A stretch of DNA of 64,000 bases from Nymphaea colorata (lineage: Eukaryota > Streptophyta > Magnoliopsida > Nymphaeales > Nymphaeaceae), in assembly GCF_008831285.2 (NCBI RefSeq), contig NC_045144.1, positions 18,677,716-18,741,715 of the forward strand, given 5' to 3'. The notes under the pieces were generated by a model. It ran no database searches. It saw only the letters and a program-made list of their open reading frames with translations, and had not been told where the DNA came from. A program made the translations under genes and the position numbers. Of this stretch, positions 25,001 through 38,112 are shown in pieces. The stretch's first letter is position 1, and each line of letters opens with the position of its first letter.

Positions 25001-28000
25001 ACAACATCGTGCTCACGTGATAGTAGCTTCTAAGATATACAAAAATTCAAGCATCACGTGAATAAGTTGATTTTTGGTGGAAGAAGACACCTCAATGCTG
25101 GTGTAACTGCAACAAGGTTCAAAGAGCTGCTAAGCATGGTATTCTTCATCTGAGTGGCTAGAGCTAGGAGCCAAACCCATGAAATTTAAATAATCATCTG
25201 GAGTAACTTTTGTGGGTTACAAACTGATTCTCTTTCTTTTGTCAGATCCACGGTGAAGAAGGTCTCGTGAAGATTCCATATCATCTCCATTCACTCTACG
25301 CATATTGAGCTTATTTTTAAATGCAAAAGAAACTACATTCTTTTATAGCATATCCATGTAAAGAATGATATTTTATCTGCTGCATATCAGAGAGCAACTA
25401 AGGTAAATGTAACTTTAAAGTTTAAAGTCATACTTTCATTAATTCTCAAATTGACAAGTTGTATTTTTTAATACCAGTATGTCAAACTTGAGTACATTAT
25501 TATTTGCATTTTGCAGGAAAATGTAAAAGGAATCAAGGGGACATCACAGGAAATCTCTGACCTAATTTGGATTGACCGTACCATATTCAAATAAACATGT
25601 GCAAGACGGCTATTTAATGAATAAACCGCAAGAAGAGTCCTGAAAGATGACTGGTATCTATGGAGGATTGTTCAAACTGGCAGCGGACACACCTGATTTG
25701 ATGATTTCCTAGTCGATCAAATAGGTTGTTTATTAGGTCAAGGTCAGTTGCTTGAGCCAATCATAGATATTTACTGCCATTTTTTTCAGATATTTAGCAT
25801 TAATTCCTCAACATCCTGTTACAAATGACCTATGATGATTAAAGTGGATTTCCATCTTTTCAGTAAGATAGAACACAGACAGCAGAAGTCCTCTGGATTG
25901 CCATCTATTTTTGGATATTTTGTACCACATTGACAATTTTGCTTACTTGATCAATATCATGATCCATTCTCATGTAGGCTTACATTAGGCTATAGCAACC
26001 CTGCTACTTTAATTATTAGTACTTATCATCTTACACTTTTATATAGTTTTTATAGTTAAAATCTTGGTTACTCAATCAATTTTGCATGTCACAAAAAAAT
26101 TTTCCTCTACAGTTAATTGTTGAATTGGTTGTTCTGCTTGGTCTCTAATTCTGTGACTTAATTGATAAATTTGCCCCTTATAATCCTCCTTTATCTTACT
26201 ATATGTTAGATTGCCAAAACCTAATTTTGTGACCCGCAAACACATGTTTGCATATAACCAAAATGTATCATGTCTATATATTATGCATGTAAATACATAC
26301 ATATTTGAATGTTCAAGATACTTCCTCATAGGATAATTATTTCATTATCCTAGTTTTATTTATATAATTTTAAAATATATAGCAAATTGATCAAAGGCTG
26401 AACTGTCTGCATCCAAGAAGTTGCTGACTTTCCAACTCTAGTAAAAGCTGATTAGCATGCTAAGCTTGAAGAAGAAGGAAACATGCAGGGTCTCCTCCAG
26501 AAGATGACAAGGGCAGAAATAAGTCAACCTAAAATTTGTAAATTTACTACCACTTTTTACATAGATTGGGGTTGGATTTAATTAGGCATTTGATGTTCTT
26601 TTTCCTTTTACTTGTCTGATGGATCATGGAATCATTTGGTTTTGTTTTCAAAGTACATGAGTTCTCTTCTAGATAGAGGCTACACATTAAATGAAGATTT
26701 GCTTGACGAAATTTATATGCACAACAATGTCGTGACTCTACCGTCACAATTATTTCAACAAGTTCTATAAGATTGAAGCAAGTACTTTATGCATTACATC
26801 ACAATTCTAATATCTATGTTCGCAAGTACATCCTATCTAGACCCTGTGGTTATACAATTTTTTTTAGGAGAAATACTTGGCAACTGAAGTCATCTGTGTG
26901 GGTCCAAGTTTGCCATGGATTTATGGAAGTAAATCCTGGTAGTTGACAGATAAGAAAATTATTTTATTGAGAATAGCATATCTTAGCAAACCAACTCAAA
27001 ACATCTTACATATCTATAAGGACAAGAAATGCACATAGATCTATAATAGGTGGAATATACATGTGCTGATCACGACTAGAATAGAAAGTAAAGGATGACA
27101 CAAAGGAAATTCAGACAGTCAATCATCCTTACCTCTGTCCGTCCAGGCATTATCGGCTTCCCAGCCAGCAATTCTGCTAAAATGCAGCCTGCACTCCAAA
27201 GGTCGACACCTACACTATAATAGGTCGCCCCAAGTAAAAGCTCCGGAGGCCGATACCAAAGAGTTACAACCCGACTGGTCATGGGCTGCAAATGATCAGG
27301 ATTATAGAAACAAGCTAATCCAAAATCAGCAATTTTCAGAACTCCTCCATTGTCAAGAAGTAGATTTGAGCCCTTGATGTCACGATGCAAGACACCTCGG
27401 TTATGACAATGCTCAAGGCCAGAGAGTAACTGGTGTACATAGCATTTAACCTACAATAAAATCAACAGATCTGCATGAAAGCTAACTAGGAGGAAGCATT
27501 TAGCTTGCCCGTTAGATGTTTAGCATCAAAACAAACCCATTTTTCTGCAGAGAGCAATGGATAAAAACCATTACCTCAATCAGTGCTTTAAAAGGAAAAA
27601 TGAAGTATCTGATCTTAATACATACTTATCAGAAACAAGTGATTACCAGGATGATGACTAATATAACTATCACAACTAACACATGAAAAGCAATATAGCA
27701 AAAATAAGAGTTGTGCAATCTGGCCACATACTAGCCATAAAACATGACGAACGATTATTGATAAAAATAGTTTTACAATCACATTCTCAGCAGCTAGGAT
27801 TCCTGGCTTTGTAACAGTGCCAATAACAGGAGAGATTTGGAAGTTTGAAGGCCTAGGCAAAACGAGCAAAACATGACCAGTCACCAGTGTGTACTTCCTT
27901 GTGGCGGGTTCCACCAACCAAAGAAAATGAAATACAGTAGCACGACATCCTTTGCCAACTGCTACCGTGATGTGAAGGCTGTGACAGGAACTACAATGGC

Positions 28001-29204
28001 ACTAACTACTTTCCTATAATATCAAAGGATCCACCTAATTTGAGAACATATAAGTCAACGCACTCATCACACAAATAGCATGGTGCATGACAAACGTACC
28101 CAGAAACTTCATGAACAACTTTAAAACGAAAGCAAGACCAAGTCGGCAAGAAAATCTAAAACATCGACCAACTTAAAACCTCATAAATAGTAATTAACGC
28201 GTAATAGCATATGTTCTCCTAAATCAAAGATAACTAAGAAAGGGGAAAATTTGCTAAAAATAAATGAAGGAATAAACAAAGCATTCATTAAATAAAAGTA
28301 TTCACAACAATCGTCAATCAGAAACCTACCAAGAAATAGAAAATCTATACTTCAACAAGATTCAGCGTGTAGCATTAACAAGTGTGCGAACCAAAACCAA
28401 GACCAAGCAGCAAAAAACAAGTGATAACGCAAAGAGAGCGAACTCTGAACGAGAAAGCCAAGAGGAAAAGCGAACCTGAGGCTCCGTGAATTCGATGCCG
28501 GGGCAAGCGGCGAGCCCAGCAAGATCGTGCTCCATATACTGGAACACAAGATACAAACTGCAAGACATTCTAGATGTCACCAACCCCTCCAGTTTAACCA
28601 CATTTGGATGATCCAACCTCCTGAGAACAAGGATCTCTCTTGCCATGAACCTCACGCTCTCTGGCTCCAGATTATCGAACCTCACCTTCTTCAACGCCAC
28701 GATCTCTCCGGTGACGAGATCCTTCGCTTTGTAAACGTTGCTGTACGTCCCTTGACCTATCTGAGACAATCCGGAGAAAAAAGTTAGAGAGAGAACAAAA
28801 ATGAAAAGAGAAACAAGAGAATCGATCGTAAGAAAGAGAAAATGGAAGCGTGGAACCTTATCCAGCTTCTGAAACGAATCGGCACGCCGTGGAACCCACC
28901 CGTTGATCGCCTCTCCAGCGACCTGCGATAGCCATGCCGGCCAGCCGGCGGCCACCTGCTCGCCATGGAGGTGTCCCGGCGGGTTGCTCAGCCGCGGATT
29001 CGACTTCACCCTCCGCCGCTCCCGCCGCTCCGCCGGTGCTACTGCAGCCTCCCGCCCCTTCTCTCCGACACCTTTCGCTCTCTCAGCCTCCGAAGCATCC
29101 TCGAGCTTCAGCGACTCTGTCTTCCGTCCTGAGAACACTGCCGATCTCTCCGGCTTCAACCCGTCGGCCCCGTCCGCCGCCGGCCTCCCTAACGCGCATC
29201 CCAT
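22038..29204 (-). CDS. CRK/CDK-like Ser/Thr protein kinase (At1g54610 type)
   Basis: Seven exons join with intact frame: 28857-29204, 28476-28760, 27133-27450, 24352-24579, 23973-24073, 23189-23312, 22038-22397; about 587 residues. The start MGCALGR offers Gly2 for N-myristoylation and Cys3 for palmitoylation, suggesting membrane attachment. Exon 1 ends with the family block AGEAINGWVPRRADSFQKLD. Kinase motifs follow: glycine loop IGQGTYSNVYKAKD, VALKKVRF lysine, HRDIKGSNLLL catalytic loop, DFGLACF, and TSRVVTLWYRPPELLLG activation segment. The PSTAIRE-helix position reads EPESVRF. These define the plant Cdc2-related (CRK) group. The basic, Ser/Pro-rich tail is typical. The last exon may not be terminal: a strong donor AAAAG|GTAAAG at 22085/22084 could skip the stop at 22038. 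Substrate and role unknown. Confidence 0.9.
24580..27132 (-). other. Large intron of the kinase gene
   Basis: 2.55 kb intron between the PGRTE-ending exon and the VEQLHKIF exon. It holds a 116-bp tandem duplication at its 3' end and otherwise AT-rich sequence without recognisable elements. Confidence 0.8.
24660..24883. repeat. 116-bp tandem duplication in kinase intron
   Basis: Two adjacent copies starting TTGGAAAGACTGTGACTCAA (24660-24775 and 24776-24883), with several point differences. It lies about 80 bp upstream (in transcript direction) of the exon ending at 24579. Confidence 0.9.
27451..28475 (-). other. Intron of the kinase gene
   Basis: About 1.0 kb intron splitting the kinase domain just after FTEPQ and before VKCYVHQLL. 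AT-rich, no element recognised. Confidence 0.8.
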
Positions 29205-29530
29205 GCCCGCACAACCGCAGGAGAGCTACGTGTCGCGATCCAGGCGTCCAAGAGACGGAGCTCGGCAGTGGGAGAAGAAAGAAGACGGAGCGGGTTCCCG
29301 TTCTCTTCCGCGGAGATATCCCACCAAAAAACCACAGTTCTTACCAAGAATCTGGTTCCCTTCCGCCGATCATCTACAGCTCGCTAACTTGATGACCGGA
29401 AATTCGGAACGGAAAACCGCTCTCCGGCCGTCGAAACCCTAACGGATCAGCAGAAGCTCAGTCCTCACTCTCAGAGAGAGAGAGAGGGAGAGGGAAACAG
29501 AGAGAGAGGGGTTCGTTTTTCCCCTGAAGT
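29205..29530 (-). promoter_or_regulatory. 5' leader/promoter of the kinase gene
   Basis: Upstream of the ATG at 29204 the sequence is GC-richer than the surroundings. It contains a GA tract at 29470-29510 (CT on the transcribed strand). No TATA box placed with confidence. Confidence 0.4.
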
Positions 29531-32500
29531 AAAATAACAATATCATTTTCAGGTAACCTCAATGTCTCTTATTAATCAATCTGCCACATGAACTTTGCTC
29601 TTTTTCAGAAAAGCCTCCTCAATAAAAATCTCAAGCCTTAATCATCACCAAGAATTCAAGATTCCCTAATGTGGGTTCAAAATATCTTCAGTGTGGCATT
29701 TATGCATCTTTAAATCGAAGGAAAGGGAGAGGGCTTGGTTTAAAATAATGAACTTGTAACTTAGGGATGATATCACTTTTGTTCAAAATGAAATTTGACA
29801 AAGGACATAAACCATGTAATGAGAATAATAATTCCTAAAGAACTCATAAATCACAAGTAGAGTACAAGCTAAACACTCTTTATTATACTAAACATTTTTC
29901 ATTAAAAAGTAACTAAATTTCAATGCAGGATAACTTATTGAACTTGGAGCAACCAAGTTTACAAATTGTCCATCTAATATTTCACCTACTTCAACTCTTA
30001 CTTCCAATCTTTAGATCGTAGTTTCCAAACTTCTCTTTTGCAACAACTTGAGCAACAAAGGAAAAGGTGTGGGAGATGGAGGTACTCTGCTCAAAAGGGA
30101 CAAAAGTTTTTGGGGCTTTTTCGTAAATACTGAAAATAACAGAGTATAATGAATTAACATCTGGAGTTTGGCTGGTGTTGGAAATTAAAAGAGCGAGAGT
30201 GGCGAAGAAGGGTCAGAATCCGACTTGTGTGAGGACATTACGGTCATTCAACAAAATAGTTGGTAATTCGGTCCGAAATAGAGGGTAGTTATGTCATTTA
30301 TTCTCTCCTCTCATTAATGGCTTTCTGGCGCGAAGCCCTCTTTGGGGGGGGAGGTTTAGCGGTTTACCTTCATATACCCTCGAGAGTTCAGAAAATGACG
30401 ACTGTGCCCTCGTAGCCCCGCCGGGAAAAGAGTAACTTTTGCGTGAGCGACTCCCTCATGTGCGTTGGCTGCGTTTGGATCGAAGGGCTCCCGAATGGAC
30501 CCAAAGACAAAAACGGGATCCGGGTACAGATCCATTTACTATCAGATTTCCGGTAAACGGGTCGGTTCCTTTTCCATTGAGACCCACTAATGTACCCAGT
30601 TGTGGAACCGGGTCCTTCCCCTCATATGCTGCCATGCACCTTAAAGAAAACGGATCTTGGCACTGCTGACAACTGGACCCGGTTCAATTTGCTGTTTATC
30701 AAGTCCAAAGGTAAGCCTGTCCAATTACAATGTCCTAAACTCGAACCCAAACTCACATTTTGTCTGGTCCGTAACTGTCATTTATCCAAATGAAAAATTT
30801 TGGATTCTTTTGTTATTTTCAAATAGACATTGCTAGGGATGTTCAACAAGTTGAGTCAATTCGAGTTGGACTCTAATTCACTTGGTTAAATTCAGACTCG
30901 TTCAATAATCGAGTTGAGTTGAAGTTCAAAAATACACTTGCTTAACTAAATGAGCTGAGCTCGGATTAGGTTGGCTTGACTTGTTTATACTCTATGAAAC
31001 TCGCAAGAAACAACATACATCCAATAACATCACAAAAAAATAAATCATCATCAATTGACTTCCTTATAGCCACCATGTACAAGGTCGCGAATTTCTAAGC
31101 ATTTGCATTTTGTTAAAAAAACAAATTTTCTAATGAGAGCTTGGCTCAAGTCAGGCCAAATTTGGGCTCTAGCTTAATCAAGCTGAGTTAAGACCAAGCT
31201 AGGTAACTCAAGCTCGAGCCAAGCTCAAGTATAGCACTTTGGCACTTGAGGGGAGTTCAAGCTGATCAGCTCCCAGCTCAAACTTGGCTCATTAACATCC
31301 ATACTCTAAATGAATACACTATTATATATATATATATATATAACAACTAAAAAAGTATGCAACATCAAACTTAAGATGTCAAGTTTTACATTATTGAAAA
31401 AGCTGTAAGTACGACAGGACATAGCATAGCTAATTGGATTAAAGATACCTATAAATATAGGTTTCTAGTTATATTTTCATGGGGATAATATCTGTGTGTT
31501 TTAAGGTAATAGGGCGCGAACATCCAAGTTGAATGGTGCACTGTTGCTATTGCTGACACCGACGCACTTCAGAATCCCAAAGACAAGGAAAATGAGAGGA
31601 GCCTTCGAGCGGTAGGATGAACCTCTCGCTCACCCGTAAGTAGGACAAGCTAAACCGGCACAGCCAAGTCTCTTGCAGTTTTAGGCTCCTAAAAGACAAA
31701 ATGTGCAGCTCAAACAAACCATATACATGAGGGCCTTCTACATAATGTCAAAACCCAATTTGGCCTCCCTTGTATAATAAGGAACTCAAAAGTTTGAAGG
31801 ATGGTCCACAACGTCATTTTCACTAATCCAAAGATACAAAAAGTTTGACCATTAGGACTTTCGTTTCCCCAACGGGACGACTTCAACGGAGCTTTCCAAC
31901 TAAGTACGAGTATTTAGTCTTATTTAATATAACCACTCAACGTTCTCCCTACTCTCACTGTGAACTTTCTCCCAACTAAAGATAAAAGCACTAAACCAGG
32001 TTGAGCAGATAAAATGAATAATTAATGCCTGGTGGGGCATGGGGCACTTTTGTTGGATGAGAGACTGGCAAGCAGCAAGGCTGGGCCCTATAAAAAGTTT
32101 GGGTCAAGTTAGTCTATAAAAAGTTTGGCTCAAGGTAGTCTATAATGACGGCAGAAACTGCACTCAATCTGGCCTGATTAAAATAAAAAATAAAATTTTA
32201 ATATAATTTAATATGTTAATATAATTAATTATAACAAAATGATATAATATAAATATATAATAAATTATAAGAAGGACTTGATGCCCCTACACCTAATTTT
32301 AGGATATGGGCCTGAGCGGAGTTGAATCAAATACCTGGCCCAATGCCTAATCTTAATAAAGAACTAGAACATGTCCCTAGTTTAGTTTGCTTTGTGCCTT
32401 AGACCATGGGCGCAAGAACATGTCCTTATAGTTTCACATCTCGAATGTCAATGAAGTCTCTCTACCTATGATGGTTTATATCCAGCACAATTTAAAAATA

Positions 32501-33129
32501 TATATATATTTATTCTTAAATGTTTATTACTCATAATGAGAATAAAAAAGAACTTGTGGGCGAAGGAAGCCTTCACTTTTTTGAATAATCTATAACAACA
32601 TTGGTTTTGAATAATCTTTAACAACATAGGAGCCATCTACAAGCTAAAAATGTGGGGAGGTTGGTTTCTAAATTTTCAAATAATTTTTGTGTCAAAAGCG
32701 AAATTCAGAAGAAACAATAGTTGGCTGATTTTTTAGCTTAAAAAGCGCGTGTGCATTTACTCCACCACATAAGGACATAATGGGAATGGAAAAATATCCG
32801 AGCTGAGCCGGTAGAGAAGCCGAATGTGTCGAGCTCGAGGCTGCAAAGCTGAGCCGGATCGAATTCGAGTCCGGATCTGAATCCGAACTTGAATATTAAT
32901 TCGACTGGATTACTTGAAATTAAATTTATTCGACTTGATTATACTGGCTCAAAAGTAATAAACAACTCAACATCGGATAAGATCCAATATTGGTCGAATT
33001 CGACTAATAGGATTTTATAGGTAATTAGATTCAAATTTGATAGTATTTGGCTGGAAAATGGATTATGATATGCTAACGGTCTTCAGTTAGATTTACCACA
33101 AATTGGTAACATTGGCAGTCATTTTATTG
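29531..33129. other. Repeat-rich intergenic spacer
   Basis: No gene recognised. 30835-31305 is a degenerate block of GAGTTGAGTCAA / GAGCTTGGCTC words that starts TAGGGATGTTCAA and ends TTAACATCCATA, resembling an older relative of the 6873-7273 MITE. 32095-32150 has a short tandem repeat of TATAAAAAGTTTGGxTCAAG. 32800-33010 carries GAGCTCGAGG / CCGGATC words. Confidence 0.45.
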
Positions 33130-33411
33130 TAACGTCTCAAAAGTTTAGTCTTATAAACAAAGTTATTAAATGATTGGTTGTCAAAGTTCCTGATCATTAT
33201 TCAAGACTCAAACTTAGGTTCCCTCACATATGAACGTGTATGTCTTAAGGGGAGTAGACTGTAACTCTCAAAAGTCGAGTCTTGTATTTAACATTGTGAA
33301 TAATTCTGAAGAATTCATAGTGGAGATTGTTAAGTGATTGATTGTTATAGTTTAAATTTTTTTTATGATTGAAACAATCAAGTTGAGGTTCTTTAAAATG
33401 AAACGTAACAG
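33130..33411. repeat. Two diverged direct repeats, possible LTR remnants
   Basis: Copy 1 (about 33130-33240) and copy 2 (about 33262-33411) share blocks in the same order: TAAC..TCTCAAAAG, AGTCTT, AAxTGATTGxTTGT, CAAxxTxAGGTTC, ATGAAxCGT. They are adjacent and in the same orientation. I do not recognise the family. Confidence 0.45.
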
Positions 33412-34852
33412 TTAATAGAGTTTTCAGCAAGCTGAAGAGCCGAAGTAGGGCCCGCATAGGCCTTGGCCCCACTTTATTTTTTTTAATTTACATGTAATAA
33501 AAAAAAATACTTGTTTTATATAAAAATTTTGAAAAATGATATTTCAGCCCTAGTCAAAATTTAAAAAGTTTAATTTGATCTGCGTCACGACGGAGTGTTT
33601 GATGGGCAGGAAAATGTTGGACAGCTTTTCCAGGTTTGTTCATTTCTATTTAAATTTATACAGGGTCATCTGCGAAATGTTTTTATTCTAAGGCCATGGG
33701 GCAGTAAATTTTCCAAGGCATCAATCACACCTAAAATGCAATGGGTCCGACATTAGAAATTCTCTTTAAGTGGATGCTCACATAGTGGTGCTGGTCTCGT
33801 TAATATGTTTGTATGAGGAATTTATTATTTGGGCCAACTTATATACTTTTGTTCAATGCAAAAAGGAGAACTGGAAAAAAAGGGAAATTTCTTGGAATGC
33901 CACTTTTCCGGAAATTTAAGTCTTACATGATCATATATGATCATATTCATTTTCCATGAGAAGACGTTTTCGTATGTTTGTCTTCCAATCAAAATGTAGA
34001 GGAAACTTTTCTCCACACCACAGACTTATCTTTTTCCCTGAGGTGACAAAAGCAGTGGAAAGTACTGAGATTTTTCCCATACTTGGTGAAGCAAACACCA
34101 AGGAGATAATGCAATTATGTGAAGAGCTGGCCCTAGCTTTTCCAGTCACTCGTCCTTTTTCCATGCCACTTTTCAGTGACTCGTCCCAATTTTCAGATGG
34201 AAAACTTTCCCACCATTCATTCACGCCATTGTGGGACGCAGGGACATGAATGACTGCTTTGCCCACCCAATCCCGTGTTTGGTAGCCCGAAAGAAAGGAA
34301 GAAGAGCTTCTCACTGCTTGTTTGCTTGCAACCGGTTAAATAGTTTAAAGTGAAGAAATGAAACCGTACAGTATGCTATGTCAGCCTGGTTGGGCTCGAT
34401 AAGGAGCCGGGCTCAGGCGGGTAACCCGACCATTTAAATGCCGGCCGGCCCGAGCCCGGTCCGATTAAATTAAAAAATATATATTTTAATATAAAATAAT
34501 ATATAAATATAATTAACCATAATTAGAATTTATCCATTCACCCCCCCCCAATGAGTAGGTCCATTACATAGTTGCAGGTTAAATAGAAGTGAGGCCTATG
34601 TTAATAAATCAATAAACGCAAGGTCCCTTTAGAAATTAAGATAAAATAGTGAGCCCTAAGATGCAAACTTTTAGAGAGAGAGATGGAAACCTCAAATGTG
34701 AAAGAATAAACCCCTTTACCGGAGGTCATGGGATACTCTGACAAAGAAGAAAGGAGTAAAAGTAGTAGGGATAAGAACCCAAACCTTTTGCCCTAGATTT
34801 TGGGACGCTTGCAGATATCTTTTCCCTAAAAGGTGGAACTTTAAGTGTCCTT

Positions 34853-34938
<86 letters not shown>

Positions 34939-35346
34939 CAAGACTGGATCAGAAAAAGTATGTATTGTATACTTTGCTTGTCAAATATTGTATTTCTTGA
35001 GGTGCAGAGTAGTTATGAATTGGGTGAAAATTTTTAACCTTTGGGGATATTGGTGTCCTGTCAATTGATTTGCGATATGAATGCTTGAAAGTCGAAAGCA
35101 ACCCATCCTTGGGATGCCAGTGTCGCAAGGACTCATCGTTACTAGATCCAAATCTTAACCCGAACTAGAGGGAAGGATCGTTAGTCCGGGTCCACATCGT
35201 ATCAAATCTCTTAAGAGTTGGACCCGTATCCACTAATCGAAACGAAAAAAAGGGAAATAAAAGAAAAATGAAAATGGTAGCAAGGGCGAGTTTTGAATAA
35301 TAAATGTTTTTTTTTTTTAAAAATCCGAGGTTGGTACTTTCCTTTA
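33412..35346. other. Intergenic spacer
   Basis: A 127-codon frame on minus (33931-34314) has no known motif and is not called. A GC-rich block at 34395-34465 (GAGCCGGGCTC, CCGGCCGGCCCGAGCCC) followed by AT-rich DNA resembles half of the GGCCCGG MITE seen at 36.6 kb. A CT/TA microsatellite lies at 34860-34935. Confidence 0.45.
34860..34935. repeat. Compound (CT)n(TA)n microsatellite
   Basis: About 17 CT units run straight into about 21 TA units. Confidence 0.95.
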
Positions 35347-35491
35347 GGTTGCATTTCATTTCTCATAGATCTCAGATTTAAGAGAATCTCAAATCCATGA
35401 TAACTGAAATCTACAGTTATATTGAACTGTGGATTTGGGCATCTACCCGAACATGTATTTCATCTGAGATCTGCGGCAATCAAACGCAACC
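35347..35491. mobile_element. Tourist-like (PIF/Harbinger) MITE
   Basis: 145 bp. Left end GGTTGCATTTCATTTCTCAT continues to AGATCTCAGAT; the right end is its imperfect inverted repeat (AGATCTG...CAAACGCAACC). Both sides are flanked by TTA (35344-35346 and 35492-35494), the target duplication typical of PIF/Harbinger MITEs. No ORF. Confidence 0.65.
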
Positions 35492-36095
35492 TTAAGATCC
35501 AGATCCAAAAGCAAGATGTCGGATCTGACTCGGATCTCCAACCATCTCTACTCCATTTTGAGTTTTCTGCTTCGTGTAAAAGTGGAAAACTTTCTGATCC
35601 ATTTTCATGGTGAGATCTGAATTTCCACCCACCATTTCAGCCGCTATTTAAGCCCATAAAAGCTGGTTATCATGGGGTCCATGGACATTAAAGATCTGGA
35701 CCATAAGATAATCATGGAATCCATACCTTCAAGCCATAATTGCTTTGCTCTTTATGGGAGCTATCATGGACCCACTTTGCCCGGCCGACCCGCCCAGATC
35801 ATGTGCGCGGAAAAGCAAATGCTTCCTAGAAAATATGGATCTGGATCTGATCCAGGGAGAATTTTATGGATCTGGATCTGGTGGCATAAGTAAGGGTTGT
35901 TATTGAGACCCGTGGATCCAGATTTGCTATTGGTGTCGTTCCGATGATCACTTTGCTACTTTCTCAACTCCTTTCTTCGTTATATAAACAAAGCATAAGA
36001 TCACTAATTAAAACTTTTAAGGGGCATCAATATGTAAAAGAGACCTACATAAGGAGTTCAAGACCTAAAAGTATGACAGTTCTTGAATTAGTCTT

Positions 36096-36100
<5 letters not shown>

Positions 36101-36174
<74 letters not shown>
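36101..36174. repeat. Compound (TA)n(GA)n microsatellite
   Basis: About 26 TA units followed by about 11 GA units. A separate (GA)n lies at 36575-36604. Confidence 0.95.
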
Positions 36175-36175
<1 letters not shown>

Positions 36176-36572
36176 GTTTGACTACCAATATTAACAATCT
36201 TAATTAGATCTCTCGTTTCCTTTCAAGTCATATCCCCATTCATAGGTTCGGGATCCACATCTATGAACCGCAAGGTCTGGGTTGACCATATTGCTAGTAA
36301 TATGTATAGGTCATGACTGTTGGGAGAATTGAAATCAGTTGGCTGCTAGATGTCGATGAATCGCTAAAGATAAAATTTTTAGCCATCAGACAACATCTGA
36401 CTAGACTAGCAAGTAGCTGTTTTCAACAATTTAGTATCATTATATGTATTCAAGGGGCATTGGATATTGGAATTTTCGCACAAGTTATTACCAATCTAAT
36501 TAACATATGACTCTCTACACACCCATTGAACTTCCAAGACATTTCCTTGCATATTCTTCACAATTCTCATGC

Positions 36573-36607
<35 letters not shown>

Positions 36608-36618
36608 GGGTCAATCAA

Positions 36619-36865
36619 GGGTGGGCATGGGGCCGGGCCAGCCCGTGCCCGGCCCGATAGCCCGGGTCTCGGACTGGGCCCAGCCCGTTTAAAAATAAAA
36701 AATATTTTTTAATCATAAAATAATATTTTTAAATATAAAATATATTTATTGATAATAAACATTTATTATTAAAACCAAAAAAATTATAAAATATATATAT
36801 TTTATACTTAAACGGGCCGACTCGGGCCGGGCCGGCCCGGCGGCGGCTCGGCCCGACGCCCACCC
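36619..36865. mobile_element. hAT-like MITE with GC-rich GGCCCGGCC arms
   Basis: 247 bp starting GGGTGGGCATGGGGCCGGGC and ending GGCCCGACGCCCACCC, an inverted-repeat pair. Flanks are near-identical 8-mers TCAATCAA (36611-36618) and TTAATCAA (36866-36873). The arms are extremely GC-rich and the middle is almost pure A/T. No ORF. Confidence 0.75.
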
Positions 36866-37197
36866 TTAATCAAAGGTGCTTCAATTTTATTGCTAGTTTT
36901 AAGAGAGAGCATGAATTTTTTCAATAGAAATAAGAATGATGCTACAACATGTTGTGGTAAAACCACAAAAGTCTACGATAACACCCATGAGGTAAAATAG
37001 CTTTAAGCTCTAAAGAGAAAAAATAAAATTTTATACTAATGTGGTAGAAAAAAGTATGCAACTAAAATCAAATCAAGTAAAAGCCACAAAAGCATGCAGT
37101 AGTGTGGTCCACTGCCCATTTGTTTGTACAGTAAGTACTAATGGCATACAATTGTAATTAGTCTTCATCTTTTTGTTTTTGGTATAGTGAGTCGCTA

Positions 37198-37602
37198 TAT
37201 CCGATTTGAATCGGATATCCGACCGATTCGATCCGAAAAAAACGGATATGGATAAAAATTTAATATTCGATTAAGAAATTGGATCGGATTCGGATTTAAT
37301 AAATGACATCCGATCGGATTCGGATATACATGAATATCGGATCGGATACGGATTTGGATCGGATTCAGTTTTAGACAAATATCCTCTATCTAATACTTGA
37401 AAAATGGCAAAATTAGGTTCAAAATTCGGATTCGGATATAAATATAAAAATCGGATTCGGATCGGATTCGGATTGTAAAATCGGATTTCGGATTCGGATT
37501 CGGATATGATTTTGCTTTGTCCGAATCCGAATATATGAATATCTGAAAAAACGGATATGGTTGAAGATGTATCCGATCCGAATTCGATCCGTTGACATCC
37601 CT
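37198..37602. mobile_element. MITE-like element of CGGATTCGGAT sub-repeats
   Basis: About 405 bp dense in CGGATTCGGAT / ATCCGATCC words on both strands, ending CGTTGACATCCCT. Flanks are 8-bp near-duplications AGTCGCTA (37190-37197) and AGTCGCCA (37603-37610). The left terminus is eroded, so the inverted repeat is weak at the tip. Confidence 0.55.
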
Positions 37603-37610
37603 AGTCGCCA

Positions 37611-38112
37611 GTCCCTAAAATCTTGCATTGTGATTAAGTTGGACCTAGGTTCAGATAGGTCCAGCCGCATGTAGTGCCCACGCCAGGCATGTCACTTCTA
37701 TGTGCGCATTTTTATGATCGACTTTTCTTGTTTATAAATGAATCCAGCTAAGTCGATTAACCCAGGTGAGTTCGAGTCGAGCCTGAATTTGCTCGACTCA
37801 CTGAACATCTTTTATGTCTTGAACAGGGCATATGTCATAGATCAACTCGATGCACCTTCGAGCATTGACCATTAATATCGATGTCACATGACAAAATATG
37901 TTGTGGTCACATAATATTTTTCGTTCGGCTAACCTTTCAGCAGGAGGCTCTGCTCATATACTCTTCAGAGTGAACAATAGGACAATATCAAAGGAAAAAT
38001 GAAGGCATATGATGCATAACACTGGCTTCATGGAAAACTGAAAGTCGCTTACTCAAATTGAAAGTTACATAATGTCATGCATCCAAGACCATATTAATTG
38101 CAGGCTCCTTAC

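Noticed and set aside
28903-29442. 179-codon plus-strand frame over the kinase first exon
   Set aside because: Antisense shadow of the GC-rich first exon and leader.
33931-34314. 127-codon minus-strand open frame
   Set aside because: No recognisable motif, lies in repeat-rich spacer, and no splice or start context supports it.
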